From IMG/VR virus record IMGVR_UViG_3300004192_000001, positions 1 to 39,826 of that record: a DNA stretch of 39,826 nucleotides; one strand, written 5' to 3'. The position numbers were made by a program, and so were the translations under genes. The stretch is from a virus. The notes under the pieces were generated by a model. The model was not told the origin of the DNA. It was given only the letters and a program-made list of their open reading frames with translations, and made no database searches. Below are positions 1-7,976 of this stretch, piece by piece. Each line of letters begins with the position of its first letter. Within the stretch, counting starts at the first letter, position 1.

Positions 1-60
1 CCCGACGCCGCCGCGATTTTGACGCGGCAGTGAAAATTTCGGTAACGTAAACCGGCCGTC
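1..60. repeat. 60-bp terminal direct repeat, left copy (candidate att core or circular-contig overlap)
   Basis: This stretch is identical base for base to the last 60 bases of the window. It contains a 6-bp hairpin, GCCGCG (10-15) and CGCGGC (23-28), around ATTTTGA. It lies beyond the 3' end of the leftward tail-spike gene, so on a circle it falls between the late operon and the integrase operon, where attP normally sits. I do not see a tRNA 3' end in it. It may be attL of a prophage, or simply the overlap left when a circular genome was linearised. Confidence 0.9.
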
Positions 61-168
61 TCATCAAAACGCTTGAATATCAGTCGCTTACGCGCAGGTG
101 ACTGCGGATTGAATGCCGCTTTTCGGCAGACGCTCCGGCACCGACCTGCCCTGTAACGGGTGATGGGT
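61..168. other. non-coding stretch beyond the late operon
   Basis: These 108 bases lie between the terminal repeat and the stop codon of the tail-spike gene. The only structure I see is a weak 5-bp hairpin, TGCCG-CTTTT-CGGCA, near 115-129. No convincing rho-independent terminator is visible. No copy of the CGCCAGTG repeat found at the other end is present. Confidence 0.4.
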
Positions 169-1644
169 TCAGGCGGCTAGAATTGAGGCCGCGTAACCAT
201 TGGCGGGCGTGTCGGCTCCGCTGACCATGGCCAAGGCGCCCGCCTCATTCGGATGTGTGCTGTCGCCCTGATACCAGTTGGTATCGGCCGCATCCGTAGA
301 CGTATCGAACAGCGTCCCGCTGGCGCCGCTTGTGATCAGCGGCAGCTCGACCAGCTTCAGCTTGCCATCATAGGTCTGGCCGGTGCCGGCGAGCGTGTCC
401 GTGAGGAATGTCGCGCTGCGCAACAGGGTCCGAAGATCGGAGATGGCCGTCATCAGTGAGGGCGAAGAAGCGATGTTGATGGCCTGCCGGACCTCCCAAC
501 CGCGCTGAAGATAGCCGGTCGAGGCCGTGTTCAGGACCGGCACGATGTCCGCATACATCTGAGCGCCGGTTCGCGTCGACGCATCGTTCCGACCGATCTG
601 CGGGGCGACCACGTTCCGGCCGGCGAGCAGGTTGTCGAACATGGTGTTGGCGGCGTCCCGTCGCGTGATCAGCGCGGAGATCGTCGCACCTGACGTACCC
701 ATGTTGATGACCCGCCAGGACGGTGGCAGGGCGTAGGAGGCCCCCGGCTCGGTCAGCCTCATGCTCATCTGGTTGCCGATCGTGACCGCAACGGTACCCT
801 GTGTGATGCTGTCGCCTTCGAGCACGAGCTGATTGGTGATCTGCGGAATATTCCAGTTGGCCACCATCTCGGCCACGCGGGCGTCAACCTCAGCATTCGT
901 CAGGACGCCGACGAAGACGGCCATCTCGTAGATGTCCGCGAGAAGCCATGTGCCCGAGGCGCCAGGCGAGAAGGGGTTTCGGCCGATTTCGAAGCCGGTG
1001 ATGCCGGTGAGAGAGCCCGCAGATTGCACCACGTTGCCGGCGTCATTATTGATGTAGAGCCTTTGGCCGCCGCTCGCGGTCGGTCTGGAGGCCACTGCGA
1101 TAACCTGAAGCTGTGAGCCGACAATCAGCTTTGCCTTGTTGGTCGCATCCGTAGCGGCGGACGTCGTCGTGCCACGGAGGTACGGCGGAACGCTGGACGA
1201 GATCGAGGTGTTGATCACCGTCCCCTGCGTGTTGACCGCGGTCCCGGCCGCAGCGTTGCCGAGGCCGAAGAAATTCCCTGTCATGGCGCGGTGTTGGCGC
1301 ACGACCGCCAGGACAGTGATCCCCCGCTGGTCCGCCGCGAAGGCGGTCGCGCCGTTCAGATACTCCGCGCCGTTGAAGCGCCAGAACTTGCGGCCGGGCG
1401 TGTCCGCATACTGGAATGGGCCGGCGCCGGCAGCCCCTTCGGTCAGCGCGGCCAGCCCCCGGATATCAGGGCAGGCCGTAACCCTGCCGCCGGAGAGCGT
1501 CGCACTCTGGCTGTTCGGGTGATAGTGGATCGTCGGAGCGACGCCGAAGACGGTTGCCGACGAGCCAGGCGCCGCAGGGCCGGCCCCACCACCCGTGCCA
1601 AGGCCGAGGCCCAATCCAAGGCCGATGGACTGACGCAGTCTCAT
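169..1644 (-). CDS. tail spike with LamG-like fold and SGNH/GDSL esterase domain
   Basis: The 491-residue protein is probably a receptor-binding tail spike that deacetylates or de-esterifies surface polysaccharide. Residues 5-30 form a Gly/Leu-rich stretch (GLGLGLGLG). Residues about 80-265 resemble a concanavalin/LamG-like beta sandwich (GRKFWRFNG, YINNDAGN). Residues about 273-470 form an SGNH hydrolase: block I GDSIT (277-281, nucleophile Ser279), Gly block INMGTSGAT, block III GRND (351-354), and block V DSTHPN with Asp461 and His464. All four conserved positions are present, so activity is likely. It is the last gene of the late operon, starting in an ATGA overlap with the upstream small gene. 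The N terminus is presumably the virion-attachment part. The substrate is unknown. Confidence 0.85.
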   Translation of the reverse strand: MRLRQSIGLGLGLGLGTGGGAGPAAPGSSATVFGVAPTIHYHPNSQSATLSGGRVTACPDIRGLAALTEGAAGAGPFQYADTPGRKFWRFNGAEYLNGATAFAADQRGITVLAVVRQHRAMTGNFFGLGNAAAGTAVNTQGTVINTSISSSVPPYLRGTTTSAATDATNKAKLIVGSQLQVIAVASRPTASGGQRLYINNDAGNVVQSAGSLTGITGFEIGRNPFSPGASGTWLLADIYEMAVFVGVLTNAEVDARVAEMVANWNIPQITNQLVLEGDSITQGTVAVTIGNQMSMRLTEPGASYALPPSWRVINMGTSGATISALITRRDAANTMFDNLLAGRNVVAPQIGRNDASTRTGAQMYADIVPVLNTASTGYLQRGWEVRQAINIASSPSLMTAISDLRTLLRSATFLTDTLAGTGQTYDGKLKLVELPLITSGASGTLFDTSTDAADTNWYQGDSTHPNEAGALAMVSGADTPANGYAASILAA

Positions 1645-1880
1645 CGCATGGCCGAGACAACGGCGGTTGCGGTCGTGCCGGCCGAGAGGACGCCGACGAT
1701 CTCAAAGCCATGGAGCACGTTCGCGCCGACCACGACGGGGACCGACAGGTTTCCGCCCGGCATCTTCAGCATGACGTTTCCCTCAACCGTGCAGGAGATG
1801 AAGACGCCGCTTTGGCCGGCCCTGGCGATATCGGCAGCATCTGGCACGATCTGGACCGGCGTCGTGTATTTGGCTGTCAT
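1641..1880 (-). CDS. small late protein, possible spike-associated protein
   Basis: This 79-residue protein has no family I recognise with confidence. It is rich in beta-branched residues (VQIVPDAADIARAG, FISCTVEGNVMLKMPGG), which suggests a small beta protein. It sits between the lysis cassette and the tail spike and overlaps the spike start by ATGA. It has a good ribosome site (AGGAGAAAGCC before ATG). Small proteins in this position often form the base on which a spike or fibre sits, but that is inference from position only. Confidence 0.7.
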   Translation of the reverse strand: MTAKYTTPVQIVPDAADIARAGQSGVFISCTVEGNVMLKMPGGNLSVPVVVGANVLHGFEIVGVLSAGTTATAVVSAMR

Positions 1881-1894
1881 GGCTTTCTCCTGGG

Positions 1895-2209
1895 TCAGGG
1901 GTTGTTGCTTGAGCGCTGGCGCTCGAACCTGTCGTCGAGCTTGTTGACTGCTGCCGTCAGGCCGCCGAGCGTGACGTTCTGAACCTCGATCTTGCCGGCG
2001 AGCGTCGCGAGCGCGGCCGCATCCAGCCCGCGTTGCGCAGTGAGCTGCGCAAGCTGGTTCTCGTGCCGCTCGATCTTGCCTTCGGCCACGGTCATGCGGG
2101 TGTCCATCTTCCCCCAGGCCAGGATGATTGCGGCCAGGATGGCTAGAAGGCTGAAGCCCTGCGTCGCCATGGAGAGCTTGTTGCCAAGCGTGATCTGCGG
2201 CTGCGCCAC
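1895..2209 (-). CDS. membrane-anchored coiled-coil protein of the lysis cassette (holin candidate)
   Basis: I place the start at a GTG one base after the stop of the preceding lipoprotein gene (TGA-C-GTG), giving 104 residues. The reading frame stays open upstream to 2380, but that part is the shadow of the spanin genes. Residues about 17-32 form a hydrophobic segment (FSLLAILAAIILAWG). The rest is a charged coiled coil (KIERHENQLAQL, VNKLDDRFERQ). The layout of one membrane helix followed by a coiled coil is common among phage small membrane proteins. With no other holin in the cassette, this is the best candidate, but it could equally be an accessory lysis protein. Confidence 0.6.
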   Translation of the reverse strand: MAQPQITLGNKLSMATQGFSLLAILAAIILAWGKMDTRMTVAEGKIERHENQLAQLTAQRGLDAAALATLAGKIEVQNVTLGGLTAAVNKLDDRFERQRSSNNP

Positions 2210-2210
2210 G

Positions 2211-2423
2211 TCATCGTCCCTTCGGTCGTGTCCAGCATCCGATTGCAACGCCCGCCTCGAAGACTTCATCGACCTGCCAGTCGTCGGCCGCGAGCGCCAG
2301 TTCATTGCCCAGCGCCCGGCACTGCCCGGACACATTGGCCGGTCGCACGGTCCCAAGACATCCCGCCGCGCTCGCGGCAAGCCCGCACGCCAGCGCGAGC
2401 TTCAGCACCCTTGTCCGCCGCAT
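2211..2423 (-). CDS. Rz1-like outer-membrane lipoprotein (o-spanin)
   Basis: The 70-residue protein starts MRRTRVLKLALACGL, with a hydrophobic signal segment and a lipobox-like SAAGC (Cys22). Lipidation there would anchor a mature peptide of about 49 residues in the outer membrane. Its first 122 bases overlap the end of the inner spanin gene in a different frame, which is the typical Rz/Rz1 nesting. It is not notably proline-rich, unlike lambda Rz1, so the call rests on lipobox, size and overlap. Together with the neighbouring inner-membrane protein it would fuse the two membranes in the last step of lysis. Confidence 0.65.
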   Translation of the reverse strand: MRRTRVLKLALACGLAASAAGCLGTVRPANVSGQCRALGNELALAADDWQVDEVFEAGVAIGCWTRPKGR

Positions 2424-2559
2424 CGCGGTTCTCCTGGTTGACGGTTTCAGTGGCCTTGGTGACGCGCGAGGAGGCGACCAGGTCGGACACCTTCCAGATG
2501 AAGCCGACCAGGCCAGCGAGACCGGCCAGGACCAGGACGAGGCGGATGTTCGCGCTCAT
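2302..2559 (-). CDS. Rz-like inner-membrane spanin (i-spanin)
   Basis: The 85-residue protein has an N-terminal membrane segment at residues about 6-24 (LVLVLAGLAGLVGFIW), then a charged helical region (VTKATETVNQENRDAADKGA), then two Cys residues in the tail (ACRERGGMSW and TGQC). It overlaps the endolysin stop by ATGA, and its 3' part is overlapped by the lipoprotein gene. This matches the Rz subunit of a two-component spanin, though it is short for the family. Position directly after the endolysin supports the call. Another small membrane lysis protein is possible. Confidence 0.6.
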   Translation of the reverse strand: MSANIRLVLVLAGLAGLVGFIWKVSDLVASSRVTKATETVNQENRDAADKGAEARAGVRACRERGGMSWDRATGQCVRAVPGAGQ

Positions 2560-3416
2560 GCCGCCGCTTTCCGGTTCACTGTCAGGTAGCCGTTCTTCCA
2601 GGCCCAGAGGACGCCGGCGACAAGGACGAGCGCGAAGGCGGCGAGGGCCCAGGGATTACTGATCGCGCCCAGCAGCGTGACGCCCAGGCCGACACCGCCG
2701 GCGGCCGTGAGGTTGCCGCCGCTCGCGGGCACGTCGTCGGGCTTGGCCGCCTCCGGCCGCACGTCGGCCGGCTGCGCTACCATCTCGTTGGCGGCTGTCA
2801 GCGCGTCATGGAAGGCCTTGTAATGGGTCGCGATCAGCTTGGCCTTGTCGCCGCCGCCATTGATGATCGCCCGCGCGCCCACCGGATCCGCCACGCCGTT
2901 CATCGGGAAGTAGCGCTCGAAGGTTTCCGGCCGGCCATCCTTTCCACGCCGGAACAGGCCTCGCGCCATGCCGCGCAGCAGGATCTCGGCCGAGATCTTC
3001 GGCTCCATCGCCCGGCCGGGATTGTTGACCAGGTCGACGCCAATCATGTCGCCGGCCTTGCGATAGTTCGCCTCATGCGTCAGGCCGGAGAGGCCGCGCG
3101 CGAAATAGCCGTCACGCCAATACGGCTCGCGGACCAGGCGCAGCGCGCCATGGTTTGGCTTCGCCCATTCGGCATCGAGCCGCGCGATCGTCTGCGCGTC
3201 GCTCTTGCCGTGGGCCTCGCGGATCGGCTGCATGGTGCCTCCGACCTCATGAAAGGCCGTCGCCAGCGCATAGGCCAACCAGCGTAGATCGATCAGCCGC
3301 AGCCGGTCCCAGGCGTCGAGGATGGTTTCCATCCCTTCGACCTGGGCGGTGGAGAGCCTGCCGCCGAAGGGCGCGCGGCGGGCATAAGCGAAAAACGTCG
3401 TGCGGTTGATCGTCAT
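2556..3416 (-). CDS. endolysin, GH19/chitinase-like lysozyme with C-terminal membrane segment
   Basis: The protein cleaves peptidoglycan at lysis. I chose the ATG at 3416 (MTINRTTFFA, 286 residues) because it follows a strong GGAAAGGGAAG site and leaves a 16-base gap after the tail-fibre stop. An in-frame upstream Met would overlap that gene. Residues 1-200 look like a GH19-type lysozyme: HEVGGT with His56 and Glu57, PIRE with Glu67, and a C-terminal INGGGDKAKLI...YKAF block. After a Pro/Ala linker, residues about 255-275 form a membrane segment (NPWALAAFALVLVAGVLWAW). A membrane tail on the C-terminal side is unusual for a soluble endolysin and suggests tethering to the inner membrane. Confidence 0.8.
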   Translation of the reverse strand: MTINRTTFFAYARRAPFGGRLSTAQVEGMETILDAWDRLRLIDLRWLAYALATAFHEVGGTMQPIREAHGKSDAQTIARLDAEWAKPNHGALRLVREPYWRDGYFARGLSGLTHEANYRKAGDMIGVDLVNNPGRAMEPKISAEILLRGMARGLFRRGKDGRPETFERYFPMNGVADPVGARAIINGGGDKAKLIATHYKAFHDALTAANEMVAQPADVRPEAAKPDDVPASGGNLTAAGGVGLGVTLLGAISNPWALAAFALVLVAGVLWAWKNGYLTVNRKAAA

Positions 3417-3432
3417 GGCTTCCCTTTCCGCC

Positions 3433-5376
3433 TCAGGCGACATCACGAATGCGGAATTGCGGGGCGACGATCACGGTCACGGTCGCGCCGGTGTTGTTGT
3501 AAATTCGGTAGGCTGTGCCATCCCAGCCGACGGACCACTTGCCGGCGCCCGGCGCGACCGTGCCGTTGATGTAGTTTCCGCTGGTCGAGGTCCCTGTCGC
3601 CGTGCAGGCCTGAATGCCGGCGCCACCAACAAGCACCTTCATCACATCGCCGGTTTCCTGCAGCGCGATCAGGTATTCACCCGATCCGACCGGCAGCAAC
3701 CGGTTGGCGCCGTTCGCCAGCGAGAAGGAGAGGTTGGAGACGTCTGTCAGCCACTCGTCGGCACGCAGAAGCGCCACCGCCATTCCACGCACGTCATGGA
3801 CGATTTTGACGTTTGGGCCATAGAGGCCGAGCGCATTGTCGCGCGACCAGGCCGAGGAGCGGATTGCCAGCGGCGCGCTTGCATCGATCCCGTACAGCAG
3901 ATTGTCGGCGATGACCGTCGCCTCGCTGTCGTACCAGTTGATGGTGGTGTCGAGGATATTCGCGCCATGCCCGGCATTGTTGCGAAGCTGGGCAATGGTC
4001 GCGACCACATCGCCGTTCCGCCAATTGAGGATGACGAGGCCCGAGCCGACGGTCGTCGATGCACACCACGGCACCTCAAGCACCTTGCCGACCGGGTTCG
4101 ACACGCTGTCATCCACCCAGACGGCGGCTGTCTTGTTGCTGTCGAAAATCGCGGTGCGGAGGAAGACCTGCTGGTTGCCGACCCCCGACGCGGATGTGTC
4201 GATGATGCAACCGAACTCATTGTAGAGCTGGCGCAGGCCCTCGCCATAGATGCCGGAGCAGTCGGAGATCAGGAGGCCGACGCCCGAGCCATGTCCGCCA
4301 ACGAGCTGGCCGGCGATACGGGAATTGCCGCAGTGGCCCTCGATCACCTGCAGCATGGCGAGATTTGTCGCCCTGGTCGCGAAGACCGACTTATGCAGGT
4401 CGAGATAGGAGCAGCGATCGAAGACCGCGCCATTCGCCAACCTGAAGTTTCCGTCACCAATGCGGAGATCGAAATCGACTTCAGCCACGCGCGTCATGCG
4501 CAGCGCATTGCCGGCTGTCAGCGCCGTAGCGCTGGTCAAGGTGAAGCGGCGCAGCCCGATATTGCTTGTCGGCGTGCCGGCGTCGCCGATGGGGAGAAGA
4601 TCGGTCGCCGTGTCGGGGCCGTTATAGATCAGGCGCGATCGCGGGCCGCGACCGTCGATGACGAAGTCATTCGCGACGACAGGGTCCAGGGGCTGACTGA
4701 AGTAAAACCGACCGCGCGGGATGAGCCCGCGCCCCTCGATGGCCGCTTCGCGAAAAAAGCGATTGATCGCCTCGGTATTGTCGACAAGTGGGTTGTCGCG
4801 AACACCACCCGCATCGAACATGTCATAGGTCTCGCCGATCTTCTGCCCGACCGTGCGCGGAGTCGAGCCGGGCGGCGAGGCCGTCCAATTCATGATGCCG
4901 CCATTCGGAAGTTGCTGGATCAGGCCATCTATCCGCGCGCTGTTTGTCTCGATATCCGAGCGGTTCGCGTTGGTATCCCCGCGCAGACCCTCGATCAGCC
5001 CGAGATTGAGCTCCGCCCTGCGCCGCATCTCGGCGGAGCGCATGGCTTCGAAATCGGCCTGGTCCTCGTGCAACCGCTCGCTATAGCGGCTGTCGTCGCG
5101 GAACTGCTGTTGCTGCGTCGCCGGGGTCTTGCGTTCGATCTCCAACATGCCGGGCACGTCGGGAAGCGCCAGCGGCAGCACCGTGGCGATACGCGTGTCC
5201 GCCGCCAGCGCAACGTCGAAATGCACGCCGAGGCTGAGAACGAGCCGATTGCCGGAGGCATCGCGGTGAGCCACGCGGATATGGTTGCGGCTCGCGGCCG
5301 GAAAGCCCGGCGCGAAGGAGGTTTCAACCCCCGTCCAGGCGCGCTCGGCGTAACAGGCTTCGGTGGAGACGGTCAC
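3433..5376 (-). CDS. tail fibre: T7-type attachment domain plus pectate-lyase-like beta-helix
   Basis: The 647-residue protein is probably the main host-recognition fibre. Residues 1 to about 110 resemble the T7 gp17 N-terminal attachment domain (FAPGFPAASRNHIRVAH, LALPDVPGMLEIERKT). Residues about 88-165 are a charged helical, coiled-coil stretch (QQQQFRDDSRYSERLHEDQ). From about 180 the sequence reads like a pectate-lyase-type beta-helix: FDAGGVRDN...VDNTEAINRFF, then RGLIPRGRFYFSQPL, followed by many short turns. Enzyme activity is possible but no catalytic residues stand out. It starts in an ATGA overlap with the ejection protein upstream and is followed by the lysis cassette. The phage thus carries two different adhesins, this one and the SGNH spike. 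Confidence 0.85.
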   Translation of the reverse strand: MTVSTEACYAERAWTGVETSFAPGFPAASRNHIRVAHRDASGNRLVLSLGVHFDVALAADTRIATVLPLALPDVPGMLEIERKTPATQQQQFRDDSRYSERLHEDQADFEAMRSAEMRRRAELNLGLIEGLRGDTNANRSDIETNSARIDGLIQQLPNGGIMNWTASPPGSTPRTVGQKIGETYDMFDAGGVRDNPLVDNTEAINRFFREAAIEGRGLIPRGRFYFSQPLDPVVANDFVIDGRGPRSRLIYNGPDTATDLLPIGDAGTPTSNIGLRRFTLTSATALTAGNALRMTRVAEVDFDLRIGDGNFRLANGAVFDRCSYLDLHKSVFATRATNLAMLQVIEGHCGNSRIAGQLVGGHGSGVGLLISDCSGIYGEGLRQLYNEFGCIIDTSASGVGNQQVFLRTAIFDSNKTAAVWVDDSVSNPVGKVLEVPWCASTTVGSGLVILNWRNGDVVATIAQLRNNAGHGANILDTTINWYDSEATVIADNLLYGIDASAPLAIRSSAWSRDNALGLYGPNVKIVHDVRGMAVALLRADEWLTDVSNLSFSLANGANRLLPVGSGEYLIALQETGDVMKVLVGGAGIQACTATGTSTSGNYINGTVAPGAGKWSVGWDGTAYRIYNNTGATVTVIVAPQFRIRDVA

Positions 5377-7976
5377 GGTTGGCCTCCGAAATCAGGCATG
5401 CGGTCGGGAGTGGTGGAGCCGGGACGCAGCCAGAAGCGCTGGCCCCAATCACGCTGGGCGAGGTCTTCCATGCGCCGGAAGCGATCGGGCGCGCGGGGGT
5501 CGATCATCAGCGCCATCTGGTCGACGACGGCGCGCTGGAAGGCGAGCCGGCCGTACCAGAGCGAGGAGCCCGGCAGCAGTCCGGCACCCAAGTAGAGGGC
5601 GTCGCCGGCGAAATGCGTCTCCTCGCCCTTGCCGGCGCGCTGGAGGTTGCCGAGGACGAACTTGGCCACCTTCTCGGCCGCGCCGAACTGCGCGCCGGCA
5701 AAGGTCGCGGCCAGGCTCGTGCCGTTGCGGCTCATGTCCTGGCCGAGGAAGTCCCCGAAGATGCCTAAGCCCCCGCCCTGAAGCAGGGCCGAGGCATAGG
5801 CGCGCTGGCCCTTCGCCGTCGTCGGATCCAGGCTGTAAGGGTCCTTGCCGTTGGCGACCTGCTTGGCCTGCATCGCGACCAGGCCGAGCGCCCACATGGC
5901 GCTGAAGCTGATCGCGGCGTGGCCGAGGCGCGAGCCGTCCCAGCCGCGCGCCATGGCGCGGGCGAAATGCATGGTCACGAAGGTGATCGGAAAGGCCTTG
6001 TAGAGCCCGAAGGCGCGGCGCACCTCGCCTTCGACCGAGCCCGGCCGGCTCTCGCCATAGAGCAGCGCCCGCGTCATCGGGTCCGTCTCTATCACGGCAT
6101 AATCCATTTCCGTGTCGATCAGGCGCTTGAGCTTGTCGGCCGCCCGGCCGGCCGTCTCGCCACCCTGGGCACGGACATCCATCGGCCGCAGGAGAAAGGC
6201 GTTCGGCCGGTCCTCATGCAGCGGCGTCTGGCGGATCACGTCCCAGTCGCTGGCCTGGATGCCGTAGCGGCCGAGGCTCTCGCGCAGCTTGGGATCGAGC
6301 TCGGCAAAGCTCTTGCTGGCCTCGCGCGCATGCAGGGCCATGGTCTCCAGGCCGAAGGCGTTGCGCAGCGCCGCCGACCAGCGGCGCAGGCCGGAGGCGC
6401 GCACGGTCGCGCCCGCGAGCTGCCCGGCCTTGCCGGCGCGGATCGTCTCGCCGGCGAAGCGATCGACGCCATGCACGCCGGCGGCGATGCTGTCGGCGAT
6501 CAGCCCGTGCTGGGCGGCGCGGATCTCGGAGCCGGCCTCGCCGAGGTCGCGGATGGCGCGGCCGATCAATCCCATCACCGGCATGCCGTTGAAGCGTGCC
6601 GCCATAGCAAGCGTCGCCTGGTCGGAGATCGAGGAGATGATCGCCGACCCCATCTGCGAGGCGACCAGCCAGGAGCGCATGTCGCCGGAGAGATGCGCGA
6701 GATTGGTATCCACCGGCACGTCCGCCCTGCCGGTGACATGCGCCCAGGTCGTCTCGAAGGCCTTGCGCTGGCGGTTCAGCCGGTTTTCATGCGCCCGGTT
6801 CTGCTTCAGCGCGGCCCTCTCGGCCGCCGCATCCGCGCCCTCGCCGGCCGTGACGGTGCCGTTCTTCAGCTCCAGGTCAAACAGGGAGAGGATGTAGCGC
6901 TTCAGCCCTTCCGGGTTCGGGCCGAGGGTGCGCAACATGGCGATGTCCTCGCTCATGCTGGCGATGTGGCTCATCAGCGTGTCGAAGACGCCATCATGCG
7001 TGCCGAACTCACGCGCCGCCGCGAGCCAGCTCTCGGCATCCTTCAGCACCAGCACACGGGCATCGCGCCGGGTGTTGGCCAGCATCTCGCCGCCGGTGAA
7101 GGCCGAGCTCGGCGGACCTTCGACCCAGCCGGCGACGGCGCTGTCATGGATGCCACCCATCACCTTGTCGAAGCCGGCATCGTCGAGCGGCCGGCCCGTG
7201 GCGAAGTCGAGCACCTCGCCGCGCGCATTGAGCTCGCGCATGCGGGCGATGAAATCCGCCTTGCTGACGGCCGCGACCTTGCCACGATCCAGCGTCGGGT
7301 TCGGCATCCTCCAATTCTTGCGCTCCGGCACTGCGCCGCCGGCCTTGTTGAATTGGCCGCGCAGGTCCTCGGCGACATCGGTCCAGGCCTTGGCCAGGAG
7401 GCGGCCTTCCGGGGTCGCGGCCGCGTCGTTGTAGAGCGCGCCGAGTATGTCGAGCTCGCGCGCCGTCTCGCGCTTCAGGCCGAGCATCTTGGGCCGCAGC
7501 GCCTCGATGCCGGCGGCGAAGGCGGCATGGGCCTCGCCCTTGATGGTGCGGGCTAGGTAGTGGACGTTCCCCCAGGTCGCGACCTCATGCGGATCGCGCC
7601 AGAACAGGGAGCGCACCGCCGGCCAGAGCGTCGACTTGCGTTCGTCGGCGAGCAGCGCCGGGGCCTTCGAGCCGAAGCCGAAATCGCCCGGTGTGGCCCG
7701 CAGCGCCTTCACGGCCGCGCCATAATCCTTGACCGCGTTCAGCGTGCCGAGCTGGGCCTCAACCGAACGGATGGCAAGATCGGCGCGGCGCGCGGCGGCC
7801 CGCGTCGCATCATCGGCGATGTTCAGCGCGATATAGGTGAGCGGCGTCTCGGCTGCGCCGCGCGCGCCTTCCAGAGCCGCCTGGCGCTCCTCGATCCAAT
7901 AGGCCAGCCGGTCGGCCGCCTCGCGTGAGACGAGCCCGGCCTCGGCCTTGCCGAACAGGCAGGAGAGCACGCTCAT
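5373..7976 (-). CDS. large internal virion / DNA-ejection protein
   Basis: The 867-residue protein is the last of a run of large Ala-rich, helical proteins placed where T7 encodes gp14-gp16. It has a long helical N-terminal half (AADRLAYWIEERQAALEGARG, AQLGTLNAVKDYGAAVKAL) and hydrophobic segments in its C-terminal third (AISFSAMWALGLVAMQAKQ, GLGIFGDFLGQ). Proteins of this type leave the capsid and form a conduit across the envelope. No enzymatic domain is obvious. Its start overlaps the preceding stop by ATGA. The call rests on size, composition and operon position. Confidence 0.75.
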   Translation of the reverse strand: MSVLSCLFGKAEAGLVSREAADRLAYWIEERQAALEGARGAAETPLTYIALNIADDATRAAARRADLAIRSVEAQLGTLNAVKDYGAAVKALRATPGDFGFGSKAPALLADERKSTLWPAVRSLFWRDPHEVATWGNVHYLARTIKGEAHAAFAAGIEALRPKMLGLKRETARELDILGALYNDAAATPEGRLLAKAWTDVAEDLRGQFNKAGGAVPERKNWRMPNPTLDRGKVAAVSKADFIARMRELNARGEVLDFATGRPLDDAGFDKVMGGIHDSAVAGWVEGPPSSAFTGGEMLANTRRDARVLVLKDAESWLAAAREFGTHDGVFDTLMSHIASMSEDIAMLRTLGPNPEGLKRYILSLFDLELKNGTVTAGEGADAAAERAALKQNRAHENRLNRQRKAFETTWAHVTGRADVPVDTNLAHLSGDMRSWLVASQMGSAIISSISDQATLAMAARFNGMPVMGLIGRAIRDLGEAGSEIRAAQHGLIADSIAAGVHGVDRFAGETIRAGKAGQLAGATVRASGLRRWSAALRNAFGLETMALHAREASKSFAELDPKLRESLGRYGIQASDWDVIRQTPLHEDRPNAFLLRPMDVRAQGGETAGRAADKLKRLIDTEMDYAVIETDPMTRALLYGESRPGSVEGEVRRAFGLYKAFPITFVTMHFARAMARGWDGSRLGHAAISFSAMWALGLVAMQAKQVANGKDPYSLDPTTAKGQRAYASALLQGGGLGIFGDFLGQDMSRNGTSLAATFAGAQFGAAEKVAKFVLGNLQRAGKGEETHFAGDALYLGAGLLPGSSLWYGRLAFQRAVVDQMALMIDPRAPDRFRRMEDLAQRDWGQRFWLRPGSTTPDRMPDFGGQP

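Noticed and set aside
1-60. Terminal repeat as the 3' end of a tRNA gene
   Set aside because: No T-arm GGTTC-type sequence, acceptor stem or CCA is visible in or next to either copy.
1895-2380. Longer version of the lysis membrane protein starting at 2380
   Set aside because: The extra 57 codons overlap both spanin genes and translate to basic low-complexity sequence. The GTG at 2209 follows the previous stop directly.
3433-5376. Diversity-generating retroelement acting on the tail fibre, as in the podovirus BPP-1
   Set aside because: No reverse transcriptase gene (no YxDD context) and no template/variable repeat pair was found near the fibre or elsewhere.
3400-5595. Very long plus-strand frame opposite the tail-fibre gene (731 codons)
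   Set aside because: It is the antisense shadow of the tail fibre and ejection-protein genes, which have strong families and coupled starts. Its translation is Arg/Asp/Val-rich, as expected from the complement of GC-biased codons.
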